Source: Takakia lepidozioides (Eukaryota > Streptophyta > Takakiopsida > Takakiales > Takakiaceae). Taken from it: a DNA stretch of 64,000 nucleotides. The translations under genes were made by a program, and so were the position numbers. The notes beneath the pieces were generated by a model. It ran no database searches and had not been told where the DNA came from. It was given only the letters and a program-made list of their open reading frames with translations. The stretch lies in contig CM060734.1 of assembly GCA_030704615.1 (NCBI GenBank), positions 11,408,001 through 11,472,000 on the forward strand. The letters run 5' to 3'. This document shows, in pieces, positions 11,591 through 23,334 of this stretch (position 1 is the first letter of the stretch; each line of letters begins with the position of its first letter).

Positions 11591-13085
11591 CATCTTTGTG
11601 CGGTTTAGAGAAGGCACGAGGGATTATACGCCATGAGCTCTTCATTCGATTGCAGTCAGATCATCCTACAGATGGCTCTGTCATGAGAGCTAAAGCCATT
11701 GTTACGGACGCGATGTCTTATGATGTGCTTGTTGGTGGGGTTATGTTATACCCGATGGGCTTTACTTTGGACTTTTGGGAGGAAACGACATCCTACAGGC
11801 CGGAATGGCAGTCAGGGGATGGTCGACGTGCACCGCTCCCAGTGCAGTTTATTGGGAATGTAGCGGTGGATCATATGAATATGATGCCCACATTGGCTGC
11901 ATTCTCAGGGGTGGTGGCTTGGGGTGGTGAGCTCTTAGAGGGCAATAGTCATGCAGATGATAGGCCACCACCTGATGAGGACAAGAAATTGGCATACAAG
12001 GCTGATTTGCTTCCTCATGTGCTTGTTCATATTCCACTGTGGGGTACAGTTGGGAATTTGCATCGAGTAGCAGGCGAGTGTGTGCACCAAGTATGGCATG
12101 AGGCCTATCCATTGGTGAGTGAGGGGAGTTCAGTGACATCACCTGGACCACCTCAGTTAGCTCCTTTGGACACAGTGCCCATTTCCTGGCAACCACCTGA
12201 CTCAGGGATTTGTTTGCTAGACCTGTTTGGAGGCATGAGCACTGGGATTGCAGGAGTGTTGCAAGCAGGGATTAAAGTACGCAAGTACTTGTATGTGGAG
12301 AAAGATGAGATAGCTCGGCGTATTTCTATGCGCCACATTGCCTTGCTCACACACCGGTATCTTGAGTTGTTGCCTCTCTCAGCAATTCAAGGGTATCAAA
12401 AGGCCTTGCCAGCAGACATTACCTTGCTGGGGGCGGATGATTTGGACCGGCATGGTGCCATTGACTTGGTGATAGCTGGATGGCCTTGCCAAGGACACTC
12501 TCCCGCAGGTCATGGGAATGGCTTGCATGATGCACGATCGTATTTGTTTTGGGAGATGTTGAGAGTATTGCGTGACTTGCAGACGAGGCAAGTGCAACCT
12601 CTAGCCTATATCTTGGAAATATTCATCTTATGGGGGACTCTCGGGCCAGGGTTATGGCCAGTGTGCATCAGGTGCGGTCTTGGATTGGATCGGCGGTGCT
12701 ATTGGATGCAGCAGCGGTGGGATCACGCGCGCATCGACCTCGATTACGGTGGACCAATCTTGCACCACCAGAGCTGCTCAAGAGAGCATACGATTGCATT
12801 CAACGACCACCCAATCTCATGGTTGAGGGAATTTTGGACCAAGGGAGGCAACCACAGAGGGTGCGACATGATGACCATACACCTCTAGCAGTGGTCAATC
12901 GAGTGGGGCAGCCACGTGCGGCCTTGCCTACGCTCATGAGCTTTCCCTCGTCTCATGCTTTTCGAGACAATGGTCCTGGGTTGATTTGGGACAGTGTGCT
13001 ACAGCAATTGGTGGAGCCCAATGCAGATGAGCGAGAGCAGACAATGGGATTTGCCACGGGCACTAAAACTGTGCCAAATACAAGG
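11512..13085 (+). pseudogene. C5-cytosine DNA methyltransferase inside Ty3 pol, copy 1 (broken)
   Basis: After the protease and a spacer of about 200 residues comes a Dnmt3/DRM-like C5-methyltransferase. Motif I is LLDLFGGMSTGIAGVLQAG (about 12209-12265). A glutamate step follows (YVEKDEIARR). Motif IV is WPCQGHS with the catalytic Cys (about 12480-12500). The motif VI region reads LEIF instead of LENV, and the frame shifts at about 12630. After the shift, a motif VIII-like segment (AAVGSRAHRPRL) and the C-terminal segment LVEPNADER.. ..MGFATGT follow in the second frame (12630-13085). The end is replaced by other sequence at about 13080, so the conserved C-terminal helix is missing. In live relatives this enzyme adds methyl groups to cytosine in DNA. 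This copy has lost a key motif and cannot be intact. Confidence 0.9.
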
Positions 13086-14100
13086 GGAATATAAGAAAAA
13101 TACATATAGGCCCAGGGAAATATTAAGGGAATACTATGGCATATTCTCAAGAATATTCTTATAGAACTTTGGGAACCCATTGGGAACTTGGGAACGCATT
13201 GGGAACATGGTGACATAGGAAGAGTCCCTGGAGGACTGTTTGGGGTCCTTGGAGGACCATTAGGGGTCCTTAGATGACTGTTTGGAGGGCCATTGGGAGT
13301 CCTTGGAGGACTATTTGGAGTTCTTTGGAGGACTATTTGGGGTCCTTGGAGGCCAATATTTGGCGAGTTTGAGGAGTCTTTGGCGACTTGTGTGAGGGAC
13401 TATTTGGGGTCCTCGAGGGCTAAGTTTTGGCAGGCTCTTGGGGCCTTGGTGTACTGTTTTGGAGTCCCATTGTGCAAGGATTGGGAGCCTTAGTGAGATT
13501 GTTTGAGAGACATATTCTTGAGGGCTCCTGGAGAGTTATTTGAGAGAACAACAAGAGAGTGTGGAGATAGGGTAGTGGGGTGAGAGCATGCTGGGATTAG
13601 GAGTTGCTTTAGTCTCTCTCCCTTGCAGTCTTTCACCCTCTCTGTAGGCCAAAACCTTTCCGTAGGTGGAGGCAAGAGTCAGTCCGGGTTGGGTTGGGGT
13701 GTCCTTGCAGGAGCGACACTGTGGAGTGTTTTTGGTGTGGGGGAGTTGTTGTCTTGATTTTCTTGTGTTTAGATCCCTTCCACACCTGCATGATTGACTG
13801 TGCGCCATGTTAGTTTGGTGTGGGCGCTTGTTTTCATAGGAGGTTGGTCCGGATTTGATCACTGGCCAATCCTATAACGTGATGTCGGTGGTGAGGCTGG
13901 GGTGATGACCAGTCAGACCATCATTGTTTCTCTTATGGTGAGGCTGGATTGATGACCAGCAGACCATATGAGTTGTTGCGGTGGATGCAGGTGCAGGTAC
14001 AGGTCTACGTTAGAAACCTAGTATTCCTGCTTGAACCACCAGCCGCAACAGGTTCTCTACTCGGTTATCTTGTGGAAAGTGGGGATTAGAGACATGTTGA
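13086..14100 (+). repeat. Short degenerate tandem repeats between two element pieces
   Basis: From about 13200 to 13480 a unit of roughly 28-32 bp built on ggaggactgtttggggtcctt recurs about eight times with drift. At 13880-13970 a phrase close to ggtgaggctgg.ttgatgaccag occurs twice. No coding potential beyond chance was seen. The region separates the truncated DNMT (left) from the second gag (right), and may be leader or LTR-derived sequence of the second copy. Confidence 0.5.
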
Positions 14101-14133
14101 CAACCGGTTGGGTTGTGAGTTTTCATCACGGAG

Positions 14134-16050
14134 GTGCCACCAGTTGCTGAGGAGAGTGCCAATACGAGCACCAGCGATACTAGTGGGTACACAAGACGAG
14201 GTGTGCGGTTTAGGCCACCTTCACCTTCAGTGTCTTATGAGGAGGGTTTTGATTCAGACTCTGAGAGATCCACGCCACAGGTGCAAGCTATTTCCCCTTG
14301 CCATTGTTGTGGGACACGATGGAGGAAATGTATGGAGCTACCAAGGGGTCACGTCGGTACTCTGGAGCTGTGGGCACCATCGACCTTGATGATTTCATAC
14401 AGGAGTTTGATAGTTGGTGTGATTTGCAGCAGATGCGCAATCCACAATTGTTTACGCCTTTTATGGCGTGGAAGGGGCTATTTTCAGCACCTTGAGGAGC
14501 CGCCCATGGACAATTACCATGAGTTTAGGCGGGAACATGAGATGGAGATTGAGGAATGGCGGGAGTATTGGTCACCTAACTATATCTCCATCACCAGAGG
14601 CACAAGAGCAGCGGCGACACCAGCAGCTACACCAACATCCCCAACTGCAAGCACTGGTAGTGGGACAAGTGGTACAGGAGCTGGGAAATCCACTCAAGCT
14701 CCTCCTGCAGCACCAGCACCCGTGCCTGCCTTTAACCCAGTTGTGGAGTTCTTCGAGGAATTAAGGAGAAACTACCAGGGGATAAAGACAGAGAAGTTAC
14801 GGAGCTTGCAAAAGTTCCAACGAAAGCCTACCGAGAGTTTGAGGGAGGCTTACACGCACATGAGATGATTGATAAATGTAACCCAAGGGGTTACAGAAGC
14901 TCAGGCAGTCCAATTCTGGTATGGGATATTGGACAATGAGTTAAGGAGAAGGGTGCAGGATGCAACTCTCCTACAAGTGGCCCAATCCACCCTAGCAAAT
15001 GTGTTTTTGCTAGCAGAACAGATAGAGCTCAACATGGTGGAGGAGCGAGTGATTATGGTAGGGTTTGGCAAGGAGAGACAAAGAAGTGGGGTTCCTAGCC
15101 AACAACAACAAACCCCCCAACGTGCTCAACGCAACAAGGGGGACTCTGACGAAGCCCAAGGAAGGTCAGAGAGGATCTCAACTGCAGAGGTCTCTTCCTT
15201 CATTCTCAGGTCAACAACAAACGGGTGTGTCATGTTGGGATTGTGGAGGGCCACATGTTAAGAGAGATTGCCCAGAGAGAGACAAGGGGTCAGCACAAGC
15301 ACACCCTACACAACTACAGTGTGGGCATTGTGGCAAGTATGGGCATGAGGAGGCCCATTGTTATGACTTGCATCCTGAGCTGCGATCAGGCCAGTTCCAG
15401 GGGAACAATAATGGCCGAGGTCGAGGCAATGTAGTTCAGAGAGGAAGAGGATGCAGAGGTCGTGATGGAGGTCGTAACCAAAACCAAGGAGCATAGGGTC
15501 AGGATCAAGGTCATGACCAAGCTGGCATGGTGGATAGGCTTGCCCAGCTAGAGCAACGTCTTGCTGCCATGGCCACTACTCATGTTGCGCCAGCTCCAAG
15601 GCTTGAGGTTCAAGCCCCACCTGCACAACCGCCTATGCCTAGGGAAGACCAGATTGGTATAGGCTTCATGTGTGGAGCCGCACTTGTAGGGCCATTGCAT
15701 GTACTGGACTCTGCTACTCCTGTCACTCGAGCAGCAACGCGTGCTTCTGAGCCAAGAGGAGCGGATGTGGATTTTGATCCACAAAGGGGGGAAGCAAGTT
15801 GTTAGACAAGGCTCCCACAGTCCTTTATATTGGCTGAGACAGTGCCACCTATGCCATCAATGACACCCGCTCGTCCAAGTGTGTCAGAGGTAGAGCCACA
15901 AGTGTCATTGGGGAGAGTTGGTGTGGCTCGGGAAATGCCAGTGGGTGGTGCTGCAAAGCAAGGTGCAGCCAATACATTGTTGGGGGTGGCTACGGTGGTT
16001 TGTCAAGCTTCATTGTTTTCTGCAATGACAATTGCAATGCCGGGGATTCC
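14134..16050 (+). pseudogene. gag: Gag and linker of DNMT-Ty3 element, copy 2
   Basis: This is a longer gag than copy 1. An acidic/serine-rich N-terminus (14134-14290) leads to a capsid-like segment (TIDLDDFIQEFDSWCDLQQ, 14370-14425, in another frame, so indels are present). A Thr/Ala/Pro-rich linker (14600-14720) and PVPAFNPVVEFFEELRRNYQ follow. The helical segment GILDNELRRRVQDATL comes after an in-frame TGA at 14866. Two CCHC knuckles (CWDCGGPHVKRDC, CGHCGKYGHEEAHC) and a Gly/Arg-rich tail end at a stop near 15495. The linker up to the protease is still alignable with copy 1, and similarity stops at about 16045, where PPR-gene fragments begin. Function in a live element: packaging of the RNA. 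Confidence 0.85.
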
Positions 16051-16190
16051 CTGCATGCTACACATACCTTGCAATCATGGCACTCCACAACATCACATCT
16101 CATTTTTGGACACTTTCCTGTTGTCACATTGGCAGTATCATGTCAAAGTCACTCCAAACTAGATTCACTTAACCAGCTAACTTGTAGAAT

Positions 16191-16980
16191 TCAACATGAA
16201 AAATTAGGGACGACAAACAGGCTGAGAAACAGGCCGGGGTTCACCCCTTCCCCCATCATTTGATCATAGGTCTCCAAAGCCTCCATCCCACGTCCCTGAT
16301 GTGCACACCCTGCAAGCATCGCACTCCACGACACCACATCTCGTTCAACCATAGTGTTTAACATTCTCTTTGCATCCTCGATGCACCCACATTTTGCATA
16401 CATGTCCACCAGGGTATTGTTCAGAATGACATTTGGTACAATTCCAGCTCTGAAGCTGTCGCCATGGACCTCTTTCCCCTTTTCCAGAGCTGCCAGGGCA
16501 ATGTTCATAATGACATTTGGTACAATTCCAGCTTTGATGATATCCCCATGCACCCCTTTGCCCTTGTCCAGCTGCCAGGCTTGCACAAGCATTGCAAATG
16601 CACACAAACATGATGTGGCAAGGCTTCACCCCTTCCCCCATCATTTGATCATAGGTCTCCAAGCCTCCATCCCACGTCCCTGATGTGCATACCCTGCAAG
16701 CATCGCACTCCACAACACCACATCTTCGCATCCTCGATGCACCCATATTTTGCATACATGTCCACCAGGGTATTGTTCAGAATGACATTTGGTACAATTC
16801 CAGCTCTGAAGATGTCACCATGGACCTTTCCCCTTTTCCAGAGCTGCCAGGGCAGTGTTCATAATGACATTTGGTACAATTCAGCTTTGATGATATCCCC
16901 ATGCACCTCTTTGCCCTTGTCCAGGGCTGCCAGGCTTGCACAAGCATTGCAAATGCTTAATCCATTTCGCGAAATGTGAG
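16191..16980 (-). pseudogene. Tandemly duplicated fragments of a PLS-class PPR gene
   Basis: On the minus strand PPR-type text is readable: NTLVDMYAKCGCIEDAKRML, MVERDVVSWSAMLAGCAHQG and RGMEALETYDQMMGEGV, the pattern of PLS-class pentatricopeptide proteins that bind organelle RNA. A segment of about 380 bp occurs twice (16240-16625 and about 16630-16965), with small deletions in the second copy. Neither has a start or a complete set of repeats. The fragments abut the broken gag, which suggests capture or rearrangement by the mobile elements. A short related stretch may lie at 60418-60455. Confidence 0.75.
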
Positions 16981-17736
16981 CGCCGTGCACCGCCTCCATC
17001 TGCTCTTTTTTGCAGCTCATTAAGCTCCTGTAGATTCTCGTCCTCCAAATATGTTATGTGATTCTCCTGCTCTGCAAGGCAAACTTCCACACGCTGTCGA
17101 GGATTCCTTTCAACGTCTGATGAAGGGTAGGTCATCTAAATCGAAGGTGAATAAGACCAGTCATGGAGCCGTAACCATTAACCCCAAAATCTTTCACTTC
17201 CTCCACAAGGCCCTCCCTATCATGAGGTGCAGCAGAAAAGGCATGAGTTGCAAGAAAAGCTGGAGTAGCAGGAGACACAAGCGACGCCAAACCCCCGGAT
17301 CGGCGCACTCTCATCAGCACTCTCATCAGGAAGGAGCTGTCATTGAAAGGTGCTCTTAGGATGCTCTTTCTCCTCTTGGAAAGTACTTCCTTGTCTTCAA
17401 CCAGTTTTGGCGCTGTAGGTCCCGCAATCGTGGAGGATCGTAAGGTCCTGTAACGTGGCCTCCTTGCGGAATCTTCATCTTCTTCCTATATCCCTGGGTC
17501 GCACCCTTATTTCTCCACTTCATCTTGAAAGGTACCATTCCCTCCATAGGCGCTCTCGGCATGACCTGCTGTCCACCAAGAAACCCTAGCACTCCGGTAT
17601 CAAACACGTACAAGACTGCACACACGAAATACAAGAGTCCTTGAAAGCGTGATTCGGTTGAAAAAATTCTACTCAAAGACCTCGAAAACAAACTACAAGC
17701 TAGACTCTTGCAGCTTTCTACAAATGATGCAAGCAC
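16981..17736 (-). CDS. Hypothetical protein, possible organelle-targeted N-terminus
   Basis: The minus-strand frame 17736-17356 starts with a Ser/Arg/Cys-rich stretch without acidic residues in its first 25 positions (MLASFVESCKSLACSLFSRS), as in plant mitochondrial presequences. A basic block follows (MKWRNKGATQGYRKKMKIPQ) and then GGHVTGPYDPPRLRDLQRQ. A second probable exon at about 17115-16985 reads VCLAEQENHITYLEDENLQE, a charged helical segment. I do not recognise the family; a small organellar ribosomal or assembly factor is possible. The left end is cut by the PPR fragments, so the gene may be incomplete. Confidence 0.4.
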
Positions 17737-19070
17737 ATCCTCTCATCATACTTACATCCCGGTTGAACGCCCCACAACCCTTGGAACAATGCTCTCAGTG
17801 GCTGCACATCGCACACAGGAACTCATGTCCCGCATCCCCTTTTGCGAGTAAGACGCCGAGTCAGACATTTCAGAACCTTGGACGAATCAAGGCATGCCAT
17901 GAGGCGTTGGTTTTCTTTTTTTATCAGGGTGCCAACTCGAAAAATATATAGGGGTCAACCCTAGGTTTCATACCGTTGACTATTCTTGTGTGACTTAAGC
18001 CAAACAAGGTGTGACACATCCGGTCCAATACATCCGGTCCGGTTGTGCCACACTTTTTTCTAGTCCACACATGTGTCATATGATCCGTGGATTGTGCAAA
18101 GTGTGACCCCCCATGTTGTGACAAAAACCAATTCCTCTTGTAGTGTTATAATATATGAATTCAATAAAGTGTATGGTGAGGTTTGGGGATGGGGTGCTAG
18201 GCGGTGGTGCGTTTATGGGCAGCCTCTGTACTAGCATTATGTCTGGATAGAGTTTGGCAAGGCATGTGCAGGGTGAGGGTGGCCGGCAGGAGCATGGTAG
18301 TAGCCATGAGGGTAGGTACAGTGTGGTCAGGGGCCTGCCGTGGTAGGTCCCAACATTGATGAGTAAGAACCAGCATGTTTCAGATCAACGTAAGAGAAGC
18401 TTGTGGATGTGCCAGACGGCATGGTTGTGTCGAATGACACGGAGGCCATGAATGACAGGATGTATGCATTGGCTAAGCAGGCGGGGCCAAGTGTCATGGG
18501 CCGAGTGGGTGCTAGCACATAGTGGACAATTTGGGGAGGGAAAAGACGGTTTTACGTTGGTGGCCCCTATCTGAATTTGGGCATCAGTGGCGAGATTAGT
18601 GTGCCAGAAGTGATTAGACAGTTTATGGTGTAGTACCGAGGATTGTGTCCATTTCTGGATTAGTTTAGTGTGGCGTTATGGACACCTCCTCTAGTTCCGG
18701 CCGTGATGACAGATAGAGGGCCGATGTTCCAGCCGCGTTGGTGGATAGCAAGGATAAGTGGGGCATATTTTTGTCTCTTGTCTAAGGTGGAGGAAGCCGG
18801 GTAACGATCATGGCAGTATGTGAATTCAACAAAGTGAATGGTAAGATCTAGGGATGGAGAAGCGGGCCAGGGAGGGAGGGGGGGATATTGAGAGGTTCAT
18901 GCTTGTCAGATTATCTGGGAGATGTTGACCTTTCTATTCTGATTTCCACACAAATTAAAATGTGTTCTAGTGACATTCGGAGATCCGACTTGGACTGGGG
19001 CATCGCTTGAGCACTTGCAATCTTGTCTCTTTTTGTGAACTATGTGCCCTCATAAGCCTCACAGGTTCTC
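17737..19070. other. Intergenic, no gene recognised
   Basis: No convincing exon was seen. A phrase close to gaattcaa.aaagtg.atggt..g.t..gggatgg occurs in direct orientation at about 18157 and 18821, 660 bp apart, which could be the remains of direct repeats of a mobile element. A run of ccggtcc repeats lies near 18020-18042. Confidence 0.35.
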
Positions 19071-19080
19071 TTGAAAAGAT

Positions 19081-21598
19081 TATCCATATATTGTAGCAGG
19101 CTTAATGGAAGAGAAAGAATAACAACCTAGAACTTGGCTAATCGGTACCTGCCAGTCGGTCAATGTTCTGCTGCAACAGTAAATGTGGAGAGAACAAACC
19201 TTGGGGTCCTTGTCCATCAAAGTAACAAGACGATGGTTCTCTTGCAGCTCCTCTGAAGTTGGCCTCTTTTCTAATTCATTGTCAAGTAATCTAATCTCTT
19301 TCTTTTTCTCCTCCCATCTCTGAATGATGTGTCCAACCACGCAACTAACCTACATGAATTGAACATGCAAATGAGGTTCCCACTGTTGTCAACTGCACAT
19401 CTTTGTCTCTCCTCCATAGTAGTGCATAATGAACACCGTCTTTCCTCTAAAATTAAAATGCAGATGATGTGGGGGCATGAACCTGCATATTTTGCTGCTT
19501 CTCCCAATGCTCAAGTGTTGTTCTTGTATCATCTTTTCCCAACTCCTGCTCAAGTCATGTCCACGTGCAAATATGTACTTTGAGGTAGATAGGACAGCGT
19601 GAGAGCAGATGAGCATTTACACAAGCATTGGCACACTGGGATGGTAGTGAGAGAGAGAGGCAGGAAGTTTAATACAGCGAAAGAGGTCAAGAAGCCCATC
19701 ACCTTGCTTAGTAAGAGGTTTTCTTTCTCACGTAAGTCTCGACACAACTGAGCATTTTCTGCTATGTGGACATTTCAGCATCCATCACTGTCCTCTGTCT
19801 CTCATATATGCCCACCTGATAAACAACCAAATGATCTGAGGAGTGATTACACAGCACACATGAAGTTTACATAGAAGGCATGAGTGGGGATTTCGTTTCA
19901 AATTGGTGTTTTGGGAAGGCAGAAAGGCAGATGAGTCTATCAGGGCCACATGGTGCAGGATGCACCAGCATGTTTGTTTACAGATCTCAGTTCTAAATAG
20001 CAGCAGTTGAGGGTTCATCTTTGGTATGTCCATGTCTCTGCAAACGTTGCTCGCACGTGAGGGACCCGAGTGTCTCATGTCACAAAATTAGCATGGCCAC
20101 AGACCCATATCGAGAGTGTCAATTGTATTGATGTGGGTGCTTGATTCTATGGCCAAGAGAAGCTCTGGACAACCCTGCAGTTGTCAGTGGGAATACTTAT
20201 CAGGTTCTACCACAAGGGAGAAGTGAACAGACTACCCACAATCTGTGCTGGTTTTAAGTCTCGCTGCAGAAAGTTTGGTTCTAAGGTGTCCCGTTGTGTC
20301 CTTTGAGCATAGGCCACTTTGTGCTTCAACTTCTCGTACACTTCCTTCTCTTTACTGCGTTGGCGCTCTTCCTGCACCAGACCATTTCCATCTAAGACAT
20401 TTACATCTCAACTTAAAAGCAAAGTCAACCCCTTTATTTGTGCCATCAGCTTTGGCAGAGGCAAGTGCTGAGTGCACAGGTTCCGGAGGTGTAAGTATCA
20501 TTGGACCAAATCTGTCTCTGATTCAAGCTTTTGTGTATGCTGGTTGTTGCGTTCCTCAACTTGTCGCAGCTCCTCGGCTTCTTCTAACAACTCCTGATCC
20601 CATGAAAGCCAATGCCCACTCTTTTTGTTTTTGCCAGCATGCTAAGTTTTGATTATACAAGTTTTTGGTATAGTTGACATCGCCTTTTCGAACTTAAGGT
20701 TTAACGAGGAGGAGACATGCTTCAAACTGGTGGGGGTCACCTTCTTCTCCTGTCCCTTGCAAATGCAGAACTAACTCGTAGTAGTGGAAAAGCTAGGATA
20801 TTGTGCTGCTGAGCTCCTCTCGTAAAGATTGAGAAATCTGCGACAACAATTTGCAAAACACTCGATAGTGTGTCTGAGCGTGTCCTCTACTTCAGGCTGG
20901 CAAGAATGGAGGGATGCAAGTGTCTGAACTTTTTGTTAGTTTGGTCAAGAAGACAGAGGATAACAGAACCTGAACAAGTTTCTCACGCCTTTCATAGTTA
21001 CAAACAACATCTGCAAGTGTGCTGTATAAATGCTCCTCAAAGTCGGTTGAAGGGGTTGAGCTTCTGATTGGAGAGAACCCATTGTTACACAACACTTTAT
21101 TGATGACGACCCACTTTGAGATTTTGCCGGAAGCATCCTCCATGCTTGCACTACTCATAGTGGGTTCAGCGTCTTCAACCCAATCAGCCTCCCAGGAATT
21201 TCCGATCTCTGAATAGAAAGATTCATTGCCATTCCCTAACTCCATGTTCTCTCTTGAAAGGGAATAGTTTTCTGCAGTTTCTCGTTTCTTGTTTGTGTAA
21301 AACACCCCAAAGTCTCGTTCTGGTCTCTCTCCACCATATGTTGGATGTTTGGAGGTTTTCTCTCCTTTCTCTGACGAAGACTCAGATGACCAAACATTCT
21401 GCCAGTGCTGTCAACTCTTCCTCCATTTTCGGGTGCGCTGAGAAAGGACTTGCCAATATCCAACTCAGCCAGTAGCGTTTTACTAGCTTCATCCATGTCT
21501 GAAACTCGTTGCTCGACGGAGGTGCTGCGGAGTTCCTTGGCATGGTTGTTAACCATGCCAAGTCCTCCATGCTCAGCGCGATCACGTGGGTTTAGCAT
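19081..21598 (-). CDS. Spliced coiled-coil protein, unidentified
   Basis: Consecutive minus-strand exons give charged, helical text with no intervening stops. The start is probably 21598 (MLNPRDRAEHGG). Next come ELDIGKSFLSAPENGGRVDS and an acidic exon, SWEADWVEDAEPTMSSASME (21300-20960). Coiled-coil exons follow: QELLEEAEELRQVEERNNQH (about 20600-20540), QEERQRSKEKEVYEKLKHKV (about 20375-20300), ENAQLCRDLREKENLLLSK (about 19755-19695), then EHWEKQQNMQ (about 19510) and IIQRWEEKKKEIRLLDNELE (19325-19260). Donors such as aag|gtgatg and cag|gttcat support the borders. The N-terminal region is mixed acidic and serine-rich; the C-terminal half is coiled coil. A scaffold or motor-associated protein is possible, but no motif lets me name it. 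The 3' end is uncertain. Confidence 0.55.
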
Positions 21599-21740
21599 GC
21601 CCTTTGCAGCTTCAAACCAAACCAGACCTCCGGATCAATTCACACCCTCTTTATCACAACTGCACTTCTTCTATCTACATGACGTTCTCAGTGATTTCCA
21701 CCCTTAGGAAAAGTGAAGGCAGCATCTTGCAGAGCTTGAG

Positions 21741-22343
21741 GTGCCATTCCGGGACCAGAAGGAGTATTTAAACCTTGAAAGTAGCCAAGTGTATCGAGAA
21801 GAAGATGTCCGGACTCCCTTTTCGGAGAATGTAGAGCATCCGAGGGATAAAAAGATGAAGAAGGAGAGCATTCTTGACAAAGAAAGTCTGCAACGGCCGC
21901 TCATGTCCGGCGAGTGTGAACACAGAGGGCCCGTGGATGGAACATTGAAGAGAATCAGAATCATCCGTGCGGATTCGACAGTTCTCAACGGACATCCATT
22001 CTTCACAACAAGGAGGTTTCGTCCAAAGCTGGAAGAATTGCATCCTGTTCAAGAAAAAGAACTTGGACTCTTTTATTTCTTGTGGGAAGCAAACCTTGAA
22101 GCGGTATCAATGTCAGCATCTCTGCAGCGGCCATGGAGTTGGCGTTTGGGTACTACTTGGGCAGCTACAAGGCCTTCTGTGCGTCAAAGGCAGGTGTATA
22201 CAAGAGCGGAGCTTCATGTGGGACCTCCAGTCATTCATACTATTGAGAATCAATCCCGCAAGGCAGTAACTCTCCCGTTCTGTCCCCAGGTACCCTCCTC
22301 TGAGATTATGTCCTTGGCACTTTTGTCTTCGTTCAGTGTTTGA
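21741..22343 (+). CDS. Hypothetical protein, low support
   Basis: This is an open frame of about 200 codons rich in charged residues (YLNLESSQVYREEDVRTPFS, HPRDKKMKKESILDKESLQR), starting 143 bp from the divergent coiled-coil gene. It could be the first exon of a plus-strand gene sharing a promoter region with it. No domain is recognised. The composition is protein-like, but the opposite strand is also open over part of it, so support is weak. Confidence 0.3.
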   Translation: MPFRDQKEYLNLESSQVYREEDVRTPFSENVEHPRDKKMKKESILDKESLQRPLMSGECEHRGPVDGTLKRIRIIRADSTVLNGHPFFTTRRFRPKLEELHPVQEKELGLFYFLWEANLEAVSMSASLQRPWSWRLGTTWAATRPSVRQRQVYTRAELHVGPPVIHTIENQSRKAVTLPFCPQVPSSEIMSLALLSSFSV

Positions 22344-22537
22344 AGAGCATCAAATATCTTCGGGGAAATGAGAGTAGGTAGCAGCGATCAACACAGTTGG
22401 GTATCGTTTGATGGGCACAAATGTTGCACGGTACACATTGATGGAGGAGAGGTGGAAAAGGCAAGCTGCTAGAGAACTTCACTGACTGAACAGATGACGA
22501 TGAGGAAATCAAGTGTTATATTGTTGGGTGGTTGTAG

Positions 22538-22655
22538 GTTGCCGAGGCGGCGAGATTCCTACTTCCAGACTTCATGAATGTTGATACTACGGTGGCCATC
22601 AATATCAACCGTGTTCTCAAAGCTTATGCAAATGCTCGAGTTGGGTCACATGTGC
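22538..22655 (+). CDS. Possible lone exon of an unknown gene
   Basis: A short stretch preceded by a pyrimidine-poor ttgtag reads VAEAARFLLPDFMNVDTTVA then ININRVLKAYANARVGSH in one frame, which looks like conserved globular protein. It is cut on the right by the integrase fragment that starts at 22678. I do not recognise the family. It could belong with the plus-strand frame at 21741-22343. Confidence 0.35.
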
Positions 22656-22677
22656 GCACTTAAGCCTTTTTGAAAAT

Positions 22678-23085
22678 TTAGCCAACCGTATCTGCTCCTA
22701 TTTCCCGATCATCAAGGTTGAGGACTACTGCAGCCTCCCTGCGAATAGATACAGACAAATCTGGCTCTTGGCCAAAGAGAAGAAAGTAAGGTGAGAATGA
22801 GGCAAGTGATGTTTGCTTGCTAAACCTGTAGCCCATGGTCAACCAAGGTAGCTGGAGGTCCCAATCTCCTAAGTGTCCCTTCTGTAAGTCATACTTGCGC
22901 AAGCCTCTCTTGACTGTCTAAACAACTTTCTCTGCCAAGCCATCAGTCTCAGAATGATCCCGAGAAGTAGTGCGGTGATCTATCAAGGCTTGCTCGCACA
23001 AAGCTTGAACTCTCTCCCCTGGTCCGTGAGTACCTTGGCTGGAGCACCAAATTGGCTAAGCACTTGATCTAAGAATGCATACGCA
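22678..23085 (-). mobile_element. Integrase fragment of DNMT-Ty3 element
   Basis: The fragment is near-identical in protein text to 26365-26740 of the main element ([45 protein letters not shown]). It covers the end of the integrase core and the start of its C-terminal domain only. Both ends are abrupt, and it carries changed codons and stops in the flanks, so it is a solitary decayed piece. Confidence 0.85.
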
Positions 23086-23182
23086 GCCCCCAGAAGAGAC
23101 AGTGGAGAAGAAGAGAATGAACGGAAAATGTACTTCTACGTGCAGACAAATTTCAAAAAATACTGTTCTGCAGGACCTACAT

Positions 23183-23302
23183 CCAACCTTGCGTCAACGC
23201 AAGGTTGGAACATGCCTGGAGAAGTAGCATACAACAAAACGGAAATATGTTCATGAAGTGCAGAACCACCAGCCCGAATCAACCTTGCGTTGACGCAAGG
23301 TT
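23183..23302. repeat. Two short perfect palindromes with TCAA/TTGA loops
   Basis: At 23183-23208, 11-bp arms (ccaaccttgcg / cgcaaggttgg) flank the loop tcaa. At 23281-23302, 9-bp arms (aaccttgcg / cgcaaggtt) flank ttga. The core gcg-TTGA/TCAA-cgc is the same as in the 19-unit array at 51.5-53.6 kb, though the outer arms differ. They lie just beyond the last readable exon of ParB/methyltransferase copy A. Confidence 0.8.
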
Positions 23303-23334
23303 AAATTGCGACTGGAAAAATGAACGGCAGATGA

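Noticed and set aside
18155-18860. A complete LTR pair 660 bp apart
   Set aside because: The shared phrase is only about 40 bp with several mismatches, and no internal coding sequence, primer site or purine tract was seen.
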